A stretch of 5,232 bases of DNA from Candidatus Sulfotelmatobacter sp. Lineage in GTDB: Bacteria > Acidobacteriota > Terriglobia > Terriglobales > Acidobacteriaceae. The notes under the pieces were generated by a model. It ran no database searches, was not told the DNA's origin, and worked only from the letters and a program-made list of their open reading frames with translations. The position numbers were made by a program, and so were the translations under genes. Location: positions 1-5,232 of the forward strand of contig JASHRE010000246.1 of NCBI GenBank assembly GCA_030037515.1. The letters are read 5' to 3'. How positions within the stretch are numbered: the first letter of the stretch is position 1; each line of letters starts with the position of its first letter. Shown here piece after piece: positions 1 through 5,232 of the stretch.

Positions 1-2
1 AA

Positions 3-332
3 ATTGCCGCGGTCAGCCCGATCGTCGGTAATGCTCCAGTCGGTGGCCCGGCCGGAATTCTCATGGCCGCGCAGGGATTGCCTTGCTCGATCGCGGGAGT
101 TGCGAAAGCGTACGAAGATTTTCTCGACATCCTGATCTGCGATACCCGCGATGCCCGCGCTGCCGATGCTCTCCGCCGCGGCGGCTTGCGCATGCAGTGC
201 GCACAAACCATCATGCGCAGCGCCGAAGATAAAGCCGCTCTGGCCCGCGAAGCTCTCACCTTCGTCGCCGGCAACGCGCTTAAGCCAGAGCCAGAGTCGA
301 ACCCCGCGTTTCGCCGGATAAGCCCCCCGTGA
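3..332 (+). CDS. cofD: CofD, 2-phospho-L-lactate transferase (C-terminal part, 5' truncated by window)
   Basis: This is the last ~109 residues of a protein that enters from the left edge. The enzyme transfers the phospholactate-type moiety (phosphoenolpyruvate-derived in many bacteria) from its GDP-activated form to the deazaflavin Fo, giving F420-0 or the dehydro form. The visible part begins with an AAVSPIVG segment followed by a glycine/proline-rich turn (GGPAG). It continues with a GVAKAYEDFLD stretch and an ICDTRDA segment; this order is typical of the CofD C-terminus. The catalytic N-terminal half is outside the window, so completeness cannot be judged. The in-frame ATG at 63 is internal and is not the start, because family-like sequence continues upstream of it. 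The TGA stop overlaps the GTG start of cofC (GTGA), which indicates translational coupling and shared transcription. Confidence 0.87.
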   Translation: MAAVSPIVGNAPVGGPAGILMAAQGLPCSIAGVAKAYEDFLDILICDTRDARAADALRRGGLRMQCAQTIMRSAEDKAALAREALTFVAGNALKPEPESNPAFRRISPP

Positions 333-1000
333 TCCTCGTCCCGGTCAAAGCTCTTTCCTCGGCAAAGCAGCGCCTGGCGCCGGTTCTCGATCAGCCTTCG
401 CGCACCAAGCTCGCCCAGGCGATGCTCGAAGACGTGGTCGTGGCGCTGCGCGAATGGCAGCGGAATCGTCCAAAACCCACAGTCGCGCTCGTCAGCGGCG
501 ATCCCTTCGCGGCAAAACTGGCCGCCAACTACGGATTCGAAATCGTTCCTGATCCCGACAATCCCGGCGAAACGGGCGCGATCGAAATGGCCACGCGCGT
601 ATGTGTTGGTAGGGGAATCGAATGGACGCTGGTGGTGCCCGCCGACATTCCTTTGATTCAGGCGTGGGAACTCGATGAGATTTTCAAACACGCGCCGCGG
701 CAAGGCAGCGTCCTCGTTCCCGCCGGCGATGACCGCGGGACCAACGCAGCGTTCCGCCGTCCCGCAGATTTATTCCCATTGCGCTTCGGCGACGACAGCT
801 TCAAGCCGCATCACAGAGCGGCGCAGGCTACGCGCAAACCTTGCGTCATTCTCAATCTGCCGGGAATCTCGCTCGACGTCGACAATCCCGCGGACCTGCG
901 GCAATTGATATCGTTGCCAGGTACCAGCTGCGCGCAGCGCCTCGCTCGCGAATTGTTGAGTGCCAGAGCGCCGCGGGAGCCCTCTTTCGAGGGCACCTAA
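329..1000 (+). CDS. cofC: CofC/FbiD-type guanylyltransferase of F420 biosynthesis
   Basis: The 223-residue product, close to the usual family length, is a GT-A-like nucleotidyltransferase. It couples GTP to 2-phospholactate (or phosphoenolpyruvate or 3-phosphoglycerate, depending on lineage) to make the substrate of CofD. The N-terminus MILVPVKALSSAKQRL (1-16) is the nucleotide-binding loop of the family. VVPADIPLI (102-110) carries the metal-binding aspartate region, and DDRGTNAAF (134-142) is a CofC signature. The GTG start at 329 is chosen because it places the conserved loop at the extreme N-terminus and overlaps the cofD stop. One oddity is segment 75-88 (DPDNPGETGAIEMA): many homologues have a GLNxA-type motif here, and the usual asparagine appears to be glycine. 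The last ~15 residues are encoded partly by a hairpin (979-994) and look like a poorly conserved tail. Which three-carbon acid it uses cannot be read from the sequence. Confidence 0.9.
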   Translation: MILVPVKALSSAKQRLAPVLDQPSRTKLAQAMLEDVVVALREWQRNRPKPTVALVSGDPFAAKLAANYGFEIVPDPDNPGETGAIEMATRVCVGRGIEWTLVVPADIPLIQAWELDEIFKHAPRQGSVLVPAGDDRGTNAAFRRPADLFPLRFGDDSFKPHHRAAQATRKPCVILNLPGISLDVDNPADLRQLISLPGTSCAQRLARELLSARAPREPSFEGT

Positions 1001-1060
1001 CGGCGGGGGAAGAATTCCGCCCACTGCGGAAGCGGTGGGAAATGAACAAGCCCTCGAGGG
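979..1060 (+). repeat. Cluster of intergenic hairpins after cofC (possible dispersed repeat)
   Basis: Three dyads follow each other closely. The first is GCCCTC/GAGGGC (979-984 with 989-994, loop TTTC), lying just before the cofC stop. The second is an 8-bp stem with one T-G pair (1020-1027 with 1032-1039) closed by a GGAA tetraloop. The third is the self-complementary CCCTCGAGGG (1051-1060). The GCCCTC/GAGGG motif occurs in both the first and the third. None is followed by a T-run, so a classical intrinsic terminator is unlikely. The rest of the 231-base gap (to 1231) has no ORF that looks like protein. The layout resembles intergenic repeat elements, but only one copy is visible here, so dispersal is inferred. 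Confidence 0.45.
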
Positions 1061-1197
1061 GCGAAACAGAAGCTACGACATACAGCCCGGAGGGAGCGCA
1101 CCAGCTAGTTCGCGCCCACCTGTTCCGGGGAGCATCGACACGCGGGATGTGCGCCTGAACGCACTCGTTCAACCTTCGAGGCCGCTGTTCGATCCCG

Positions 1198-1224
1198 TTG
1201 TATTTTACGCCGCCGAGATATCAT
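1198..1224 (+). promoter_or_regulatory. Weak candidate promoter for cofE (possibly leaderless)
   Basis: TTGTAT (1198-1203) and TATCAT (1219-1224) are separated by a short 15-base spacer. The -10-like hexamer ends seven bases before the ATG at 1232, so transcription would begin at or next to the start codon. No Shine-Dalgarno sequence is visible upstream of that ATG, which fits a leaderless transcript. The spacer is shorter than optimal and the -35 match is modest, so this is a tentative call. Confidence 0.22.
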
Positions 1225-1231
1225 CCCAGCT

Positions 1232-2020
1232 ATGCCAAAAGCTCGATCGGGCCGCGCTCCTTGTTTACCCTCCGAAATTCGCCTCCTACCCATCCCGCTC
1301 GGCAATGAAATCCTCCCCGGCGACTCCATCACTCACGGACTGCTCGCATCGCTAAAGCAAACCCGCCTTCGATTCGAAGCCGGCGACATCCTCGTCATCA
1401 AACACAAAATCGTGTCTAAGGCCGAAGGCCGCATCTTCGATCTGAACACAATCGAACCCTCCGCCGAGTCCCTCGCTTGGGCCGAGGAATACAAACTCGA
1501 CGCCCGCGTCATCGAACTCGCGCTGCGCGAGAGCCGTGCCGTCATCCGCCGCAGGAACGGCGTGCTCATCACCGAAACGCAGCATGGATTTATCTGCGCC
1601 AACAGCGGCATCGACGTCTCAAACGTCGACGGCGGCCGCCACGCCGTCCTGCTTCCTCAAGATCCCGACCTCTCCGCCGCCAAGATTCGACGCGAACTGA
1701 GAAAAGCCACCGGCCTCAGCGTCCCCGTCATCATTACCGACAGCTTCGGACGCCCCTGGCGCGAAGGCTTAACCGAATTCGCCATCGGCATCGCAGGTCT
1801 GAAACCGCTGCGCGATTATCGCGCTCGTCGCGACCCGTACGGATACAAACTGAGAGCCAGCGTCGAAGCCATCGCCGACGAACTCGCCTGTGCTGCGGGC
1901 CTCGTCTGCGGGAAATTAAACCGCGCTCCGGCCTGCATCATTCGCGGATTTCACTATGACGTCGGCGCAGGCACCGTCGGCGAATTGCTTCGTCCTCCCC
2001 AAACAGACTTATTTCGCTAG
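1232..2020 (+). CDS. cofE: CofE, coenzyme F420-0:L-glutamate ligase (stand-alone)
   Basis: The 262-residue product is a GTP-dependent ligase that adds gamma-linked glutamate to F420-0. Family motifs appear in order: LLPIPLGNEILPGD (18-31), IKHKIVSKAEGR (56-67), ANSGID (123-128), LLPQDPDLSA (140-149), and the metal/substrate-binding ITDSFGRPWREGL (168-180) followed by FAIGIAG. The length matches a single CofE domain; there is no C-terminal nitroreductase-like domain as in the actinobacterial FbiB fusion. The ATG at 1232 is the only reasonable start seen. It adds about 15 residues ahead of the usual family N-terminus and lacks a recognisable ribosome-binding site, so the start is less certain than the identity. 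The gene lies downstream of cofC across a 231-base structured spacer and may have its own promoter. Confidence 0.93.
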   Translation: MPKARSGRAPCLPSEIRLLPIPLGNEILPGDSITHGLLASLKQTRLRFEAGDILVIKHKIVSKAEGRIFDLNTIEPSAESLAWAEEYKLDARVIELALRESRAVIRRRNGVLITETQHGFICANSGIDVSNVDGGRHAVLLPQDPDLSAAKIRRELRKATGLSVPVIITDSFGRPWREGLTEFAIGIAGLKPLRDYRARRDPYGYKLRASVEAIADELACAAGLVCGKLNRAPACIIRGFHYDVGAGTVGELLRPPQTDLFR

Positions 2021-2061
2021 ATTCGCTACACTGTAGCTGCGGCGGCTGGCGCTGATTAACG

Positions 2062-2086
2062 CGTGCAAAGTTGCTGCAAATGCACG
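2062..2086 (+). promoter_or_regulatory. Nested inverted repeat just upstream of cofH
   Basis: CGTGCA (2062-2067) is perfectly complementary to TGCACG (2081-2086). Inside it lies a second dyad, TTGC-T-GCAA (2071-2079). The hexamer TGCAAA also occurs twice, at 2064 and 2075, exactly 11 bases or about one helical turn apart. The element ends four bases before the cofH Shine-Dalgarno sequence. It could be a protein-binding operator or a 5' leader hairpin controlling cofH translation. It has no following T-run, so it is not a terminator. Function is inferred. Confidence 0.4.
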
Positions 2087-2090
2087 TTAC

Positions 2091-2094
2091 GGAG
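2091..2094 (+). promoter_or_regulatory. Ribosome-binding site of cofH
   Basis: GGAG lies five bases before the ATG at 2100. It fixes the cofH start and is the clearest Shine-Dalgarno sequence in the cluster. Confidence 0.6.
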
Positions 2095-2099
2095 ATGTT

Positions 2100-3338
2100 A
2101 TGGTTCGTCCGCTGACTCCGTCGGAACTCGAAAGTTTTCCTTCGCTCGAATGGCGGCGGATCGCTTCGCGCCTGACTCCCGCGATACGTTCCTTGCTCGA
2201 AAATGTTGTCGAAACACAGAATGGCGCCGACCTATCGCTCGATCAGGCCCACGCACTCGCCAACTGCGAAGGCGCTGACCTGCTCGGCTTGCTCGTGGCG
2301 GCCAACATTGTTCGCGAGGAGCTCGTCGGCAACATCGTCACCTACGTCGTCAATCGCAACATCAACTTCACCAACATCTGTTTTGTCGGATGCAAATTTT
2401 GCGCCTTCAGCCGCGGTCCTCGCGAGTCGGACGCGTACTATCTCGGCCTCGACGAAGTCGCCGAGAAAGCGCGCCAAGCCTGGCAACTGGGCGCGCGCGA
2501 AGTCTGTATCCAGGGCGGTCTGCCGCGCGAGCTGCCCAAATTTTATTACCGCGACATTTTGCGCGCCGTCAAAACTGCCGTTCCCGGCATGCACATTCAC
2601 GCCTTCTCGCCCATGGAAATTGTCTACGGTGTCGAACTCACGGGCATGGCGCTCGCCGATTATCTCTCGATGCTCCGCGACAATGGTCTCGGCACTCTGC
2701 CCGGCACGGCTGCAGAAATTCTCGACGACGAAATTCGCCACGTCCTTTCCGCCAACAAGCTCTCCACCGCGCAATGGATCGACGTCATTCGCACCGCGCA
2801 CGGCTGCGGCATCCGCTCCACTTCAACCATGATGTACGGCCACGCCGAGACTCCCGCCCACTGGGTGCGTCAAATGCGCCTTCTGCGCGACATTCAATCC
2901 GAAACGGGGGGCTTTACCGAATTTGTTCCGCTCGGCTTCGTCCATCAGAACACTTTGCTCTTTCATCAGGGACTCGCGCGTTCTGGCCCGACGCTTGCCG
3001 AGCATCTCAAAGTGCACGCGCTGGCGCGAATCCTCCTCGCGGGTTCCATCAATAACATTCAAGTTTCATGGGTGAAGCTGAATCGGCGGCTTTCGCAACT
3101 CTGCCTACACGCCGGAGCCAACGATTATGGCGGCACCTTGATGGAAGAAAATATTTCCCGCGAAGCCGGAGCCACCGCCGGCCAGTACACCAGCCCCGAA
3201 GATTTTCGGGCGCTCATCGTTGAAATCGGACGCATCCCTGCCGAGCGCAACACCACTTATTCGCGCATCAACATCCAGGCTCCATTGCATCCGGAAGAAT
3301 TCTCCATCGAACGTTCGTTTGAGGCGGAATTCGCGTGA
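2100..3338 (+). CDS. cofH: CofH, radical-SAM subunit of Fo synthase (5-amino-6-(D-ribitylamino)uracil:L-tyrosine transferase)
   Basis: The 412-residue radical S-adenosylmethionine enzyme joins a tyrosine-derived fragment to 5-amino-6-ribitylaminouracil. With CofG this produces the deazaflavin Fo. The cluster-binding CX3CX2C motif is present as C94, C98 and C101 in NFTNICFVGCKFCAFSRG, a form characteristic of CofH. Downstream are the CIQGG strand, the HAFSPMEI segment, GTAAEILDDEIR, the STSTMMYGHAE segment, FVPLGFVH and a C-terminal GGTLMEENISREAGA; this is the full order expected of the family. The N-terminal ~75 residues form a helical region usual for CofG/CofH/MqnC-type enzymes. The preference over MqnC or MqnE (menaquinone) rests on the overall motif pattern and on neighbouring F420 genes. 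The gene overlaps the reductase gene by four bases, so the two are almost certainly co-transcribed. This is a stand-alone protein, not an FbiC-type CofG-CofH fusion. Confidence 0.92.
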   Translation: MVRPLTPSELESFPSLEWRRIASRLTPAIRSLLENVVETQNGADLSLDQAHALANCEGADLLGLLVAANIVREELVGNIVTYVVNRNINFTNICFVGCKFCAFSRGPRESDAYYLGLDEVAEKARQAWQLGAREVCIQGGLPRELPKFYYRDILRAVKTAVPGMHIHAFSPMEIVYGVELTGMALADYLSMLRDNGLGTLPGTAAEILDDEIRHVLSANKLSTAQWIDVIRTAHGCGIRSTSTMMYGHAETPAHWVRQMRLLRDIQSETGGFTEFVPLGFVHQNTLLFHQGLARSGPTLAEHLKVHALARILLAGSINNIQVSWVKLNRRLSQLCLHAGANDYGGTLMEENISREAGATAGQYTSPEDFRALIVEIGRIPAERNTTYSRINIQAPLHPEEFSIERSFEAEFA

Positions 3339-4027
3339 GTACTCCCGTTCGTCCGATCGCGATCATCGGCGGCACCGGTCCCGCGGGCATGGGACTTGCC
3401 TTGCGCTGGGCGCGAGCCGGCGAAACCATCATCATCGGCTCGCGCGACGCAGAGCGCGCCAGAAAAGCCGCTGCTGCGCTCCAACAACGAATCGGCCCGT
3501 TCGCCAAGGTTTCCGGGATGGAAAACAGCGCTGCCTGTGCCGTCGCCGACATTCTGATGTTCACCGTTCCCTTCGAAGGCCAGGCTTCGCTGCTGAAAAA
3601 ACTCAAGCCCGCCATGACCGATGGCAGCATTCTCATCGACGCCACCGTTCCACTCGCCACCTCGGTCGGCGGACGCGCTTCACGCACTCTCGGCATCTGG
3701 CAAGGTTCCGCGGCGCAGCAGGCTGCCGAACTGGTCCCCGATGAAGTCAGTGTGGTCGCGGCATTTCATAATCTTTCCGCCGATCTCATGGGAGGCGACG
3801 ATCCACTCGACTGCGATGTCATCGTTTGCAGCGACGATCCCGATGCCGCACAACTTACTCGCGAGCTCGCCTCGAAGATTCCAGGGGTGCGCCCCATTGA
3901 CGGCGGCAGGCTCGAAAACGCCCGCATCGTCGAGCAGATCACAGCTCTCCTCATCGGCCTGAATTTCCGCCACAAGTCCTTGGCCGGAATCCGCATCACC
4001 GGCCTTCCGGCTTCCGCCTATCGCTAG
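3335..4027 (+). CDS. npdG: F420H2:NADP+ oxidoreductase (Fno/NpdG family)
   Basis: The 230-residue cytosolic enzyme transfers hydride between NADP(H) and F420. The N-terminus has a Rossmann nucleotide-binding loop, IIGGTGPAGMG (10-20). After the second strand comes GSRDAERA (35-42), where S36 and R37 sit in the position that recognises the 2'-phosphate of NADP. SGMEN, then the strand ADILMFTVPFE, a VVAAFHNLSAD segment with H145, and the C-terminal GVRPIDGGRLENARIVEQITALLI match the archaeal Fno layout over the whole length. The GTG start at 3335 overlaps the cofH stop (GTGA), with a GAGG-like ribosome site about ten bases upstream. In bacteria that make F420 this enzyme usually supplies reduced F420 from NADPH, so the operon appears to make the cofactor and charge it. 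The F420-dependent enzymes that would use it are not in the window. No strong terminator follows. Confidence 0.9.
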   Translation: MSTPVRPIAIIGGTGPAGMGLALRWARAGETIIIGSRDAERARKAAAALQQRIGPFAKVSGMENSAACAVADILMFTVPFEGQASLLKKLKPAMTDGSILIDATVPLATSVGGRASRTLGIWQGSAAQQAAELVPDEVSVVAAFHNLSADLMGGDDPLDCDVIVCSDDPDAAQLTRELASKIPGVRPIDGGRLENARIVEQITALLIGLNFRHKSLAGIRITGLPASAYR

Positions 4028-4086
4028 AGCTGCTTGCGTTTACTCAGATCCGGTTTTGGGTGGCGCAGCCCTTTTCAGCACTGCGA

Positions 4087-4120
4087 TTGCAGGAGCTGCA
4101 AAACAGGCGGCTTCAGCCGC
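4087..4120 (+). repeat. REP-like pair of small hairpins downstream of the reductase gene
   Basis: Two stem-loops lie side by side: TTGCA/TGCAA (4087-4091 with 4097-4101, loop GGAGC) and GCGGC/GCCGC (4107-4111 with 4116-4120, loop TTCA). A weak 4-bp stem followed by TTTT (4058-4075) lies just upstream and might help end transcription. The paired-palindrome form next to an operon end resembles REP/BIME-type intergenic repeats. Only one copy is in the window. Confidence 0.38.
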
Positions 4121-4171
4121 TGAGCGCAAACCGTCCGATCACAACAATCCCTAAGCCCATCCAATTTAGCT

Positions 4172-4189
4172 ACTTTTCGGTACAAAAGT
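4172..4189 (+). repeat. Perfect 6-bp inverted repeat next to the transposase remnant
   Basis: ACTTTT (4172-4177) and AAAAGT (4184-4189) are separated by CGGTAC. The element sits about 45 bases before the first recognisable transposase codons. It may mark the left side of the degraded insertion sequence or be an unrelated hairpin; no matching right-hand copy was found by eye. Confidence 0.3.
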
Positions 4190-4233
4190 GAGCACTCCAG
4201 AGCAGGAATTCGCAGGGACAGATCGCGGCTCCC

Positions 4234-4704
4234 GTGCTAGAAGTGGCTGTAGCTTTGATCTCCGGCACCCGCAGCCAATCGTGTCGGGAGGGTTGGTTTG
4301 CCGAACAGGTCGCCGAGTTGTGGGAACCGTGGATGCAGGTGGTCGACGAATTGTTGGAGGACGAGGAGTTGCTCGATGCCGTGTACGAGGCGCAAGGCAA
4401 ACGGCATCGGCAGAGCCGGACGCGTGGACGGCAGCAGACGCCCGCCAAGCTGGCACTGCGTGGGCTCATTCTCAAGCACGTGCGTAAACTGGAGCTATGA
4501 AGTGCTCGAGCGCGAAGTGCGGGCGAACGTGGTCGATCGCAGCTTCTGCCGCATCGGCACCGAGAAGCTGCCGGATGCGAAGACACTAGTTCGTCTGGGG
4601 CAGGCGATCGGCGCAGAGACGATTGGCCAGTTGCGTGATCGGATTGTTGCGCCGGCGCAAGAGCGAAAGCTGATGCAGGGAGGGAAGATGAGGGTGGAGA
4701 CGCA
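4234..4704 (+). pseudogene. Transposase remnant, frameshifted and 3'-truncated (IS5/ISNCY-like, DUF772-type)
   Basis: From a possible GTG at 4234 the first frame reads an acidic helical region (WFAEQVAELWEPWMQVVDEL), then a basic patch (KRHRQSRTRGRQQTPAKLALRGLILKHVR). It then hits TGA at 4498. The next frame continues the same protein: NWSYEVLEREVRANVV, RSFCRIGTEKLPDAKTLVRLGQAIG and QERKLMQGGKMRVET. Removing one A from the AAA at 4486-4488 restores a continuous reading through LKHVRNWSYEVLEREV. This is the N-terminal part of a common DDE-type transposase family. Homology-like sequence stops at about 4704, before the catalytic DDE domain that should follow MRVDT, so most of the protein is missing. 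An Asp replaces the usual Tyr before RSF. The copy is non-functional. The family label is from memory of the motif pattern. The following ~100 bases (to about 4804) stay open in one frame but resemble nothing I recognise. Confidence 0.75.
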
Positions 4705-4804
4705 CCGGAAGGCTTGCAGGGCCGAGCCACAGCTGTCATGCCCGGCTCGGTGGACTCGTTCCTCCGGAGCCGCCGTTCCTCCCCCAAGTGGTCGCGAGAG
4801 ACCC

Positions 4805-4833
4805 TTGACGTGAGGCCAAACGTTCTGTACATT
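4805..4833 (+). promoter_or_regulatory. Sigma70-type promoter of the GbsR-like regulator
   Basis: TTGACG (4805-4810, five of six to consensus) and TACATT (4828-4833, four of six) are separated by exactly 17 bases. Transcription would start near 4840, leaving a leader of about 17 bases before the ATG at 4857. No clear Shine-Dalgarno sequence lies in that leader. This is the best promoter match noticed in the window. Confidence 0.6.
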
Positions 4834-4847
4834 CAGTTTATACAGAA
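4823..4847 (+). promoter_or_regulatory. Candidate operator for autoregulation of the GbsR-like gene
   Basis: TTCTGTA (4823-4829) is perfectly repeated in inverted orientation as TACAGAA (4841-4847) with an 11-base spacer. The half-site centres are 18 bases apart, just under two helical turns. The element covers the -10 box and the expected start point, so a bound dimer would block transcription. Dimeric MarR/GbsR-type regulators often bind such sites in their own promoters; that the adjacent gene product binds here is inference. Confidence 0.55.
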
Positions 4848-4856
4848 TTAATCGAT

Positions 4857-5232
4857 ATGCCTGAACTTACTGCCGTCCAAAAAGAATACATCCTGCACTG
4901 GGGTGAGATGGGCACCCGCTGGGGCATCAACCGCACCGTCGCCCAGATCCACGCCTTGCTCTATCTCTCGCGCCGCGCCCTCCCGGCCGAAGAAATTGCC
5001 GAAACCCTCTCGGTCGCCCGCTCCAACGTCAGTACCTCCATCCGCGAACTCGAGACCTGGGGCATCGTCCGCGCCGTCCACGTCCTCGGCGACCGCCGCG
5101 AGCACTACGAATCCATGAAAGATGTCTGGGAGATGTTTCGCCTCGTCATCGAGCAGCGCAAACGCCGCGAAATCGATCCCACCCGCGAAGTCCTCCGGCG
5201 CTGCCTGGCCGAACTCAACCCCAAGGAGCCAG
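4857..5232 (+). CDS. GbsR/MarR-family transcriptional regulator (3' truncated by window)
   Basis: The first 125 residues are visible and the frame is still open at the right edge. The opening YILHWGEMGTRWGINRTVAQIHALLYL (11-37) is typical of the GbsR subgroup, in which the first helices help form the dimer. The winged helix-turn-helix follows at about 42-72 (LPAEEIAETLSVARSNVSTSIRELETWGIV). The wing is roughly 73-85 and contains GDRREHYE. A helical region rich in basic residues follows. GbsR-like proteins are cytosolic dimeric repressors; characterised members control osmoprotectant uptake or glycine betaine synthesis, but many relatives have other targets. The gene has its own promoter and a transposon scar separates it from the F420 genes, so control of those genes is not implied. 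Its target is more likely a gene beyond the right edge. Codon use is strongly C/G-ending, like the F420 genes. Confidence 0.85.
   Translation, partial: MPELTAVQKEYILHWGEMGTRWGINRTVAQIHALLYLSRRALPAEEIAETLSVARSNVSTSIRELETWGIVRAVHVLGDRREHYESMKDVWEMFRLVIEQRKRREIDPTREVLRRCLAELNPKEP

Noticed and set aside
63..332. ATG at 63 as a complete small gene
   Set aside because: CofD-like sequence (AVSPIVG) continues upstream in the same frame to the window edge, so this is an internal methionine.
960..1355. Plus-strand open frame bridging the cofC-cofE gap
   Set aside because: It overlaps the ends of both genes, has low-complexity composition and no ribosome site, and its gap portion coincides with hairpins.
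1477..1959. Arg-rich 160-codon open frame inside cofE
   Set aside because: It is an arginine/histidine-rich +1 shadow of the well-supported cofE frame.
2026..2036. CTACACTGTAG palindrome after cofE as a promoter or operator
   Set aside because: The TACACT within it resembles a -10 box, but no acceptable -35 lies at a proper distance, and an 11-base palindrome alone is weak.
2232..2801. Minus-strand open frame of 189 codons inside cofH
   Set aside because: cofH on the other strand carries the full set of radical-SAM family motifs; the antisense frame has none.
4058..4075. Intrinsic terminator after the reductase gene
   Set aside because: The GGGT/GCCC stem is only four pairs with one T-G and is followed by just four T's; too weak to call.
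4170..4832. Minus-strand open frame of 220 codons
   Set aside because: It lies opposite the transposase remnant, is rich in Ser/Arg/Pro with no recognisable domain, and is best explained as a high-GC shadow.

Overview
The window carries a coenzyme F420 biosynthesis and reduction cluster, all on the + strand. It is followed by a decayed transposase remnant and the start of a GbsR/MarR-type regulator. The high GC content, the set of single-domain F420 proteins (CofD, CofC, CofE, CofH, and an Fno/NpdG-type reductase) and the structured intergenic spacers suggest a bacterium. Acidobacteriota is my best guess, but this rests on general impression and not on a marker gene.

Layout. Positions 3-332 hold the 3' end of cofD. 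It overlaps cofC (329-1000) by four bases. A 231-base non-coding gap (1001-1231) with several predicted hairpins separates cofC from cofE (1232-2020). A 79-base gap with a nested inverted repeat precedes cofH (2100-3338). cofH overlaps the F420:NADP oxidoreductase gene (3335-4027) by four bases, the same GTGA arrangement as cofD/cofC. From 4028 to about 4804 there is no intact gene. This stretch holds two REP-like hairpins, an 18-bp inverted repeat, and the N-terminal part of a transposase broken by a single-base frameshift and cut off at its 3' end. A good sigma70-type promoter (4805-4833), overlapped by a perfect 7-bp inverted repeat (4823-4847), leads to a GbsR-like regulator (4857 onward) that runs off the window.

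How the genes work together. CofC activates a three-carbon phosphoacid with GTP, and CofD transfers that unit to the deazaflavin Fo. CofE adds the glutamate tail. CofH is one of the two radical-SAM halves needed to make Fo from tyrosine and a flavin-pathway intermediate. The reductase exchanges hydride between F420 and NADP(H). The partner Fo-synthase half, CofG, is not in the window. The regulator is probably a separate transcription unit, since a transposon scar and its own promoter separate it from the F420 genes.
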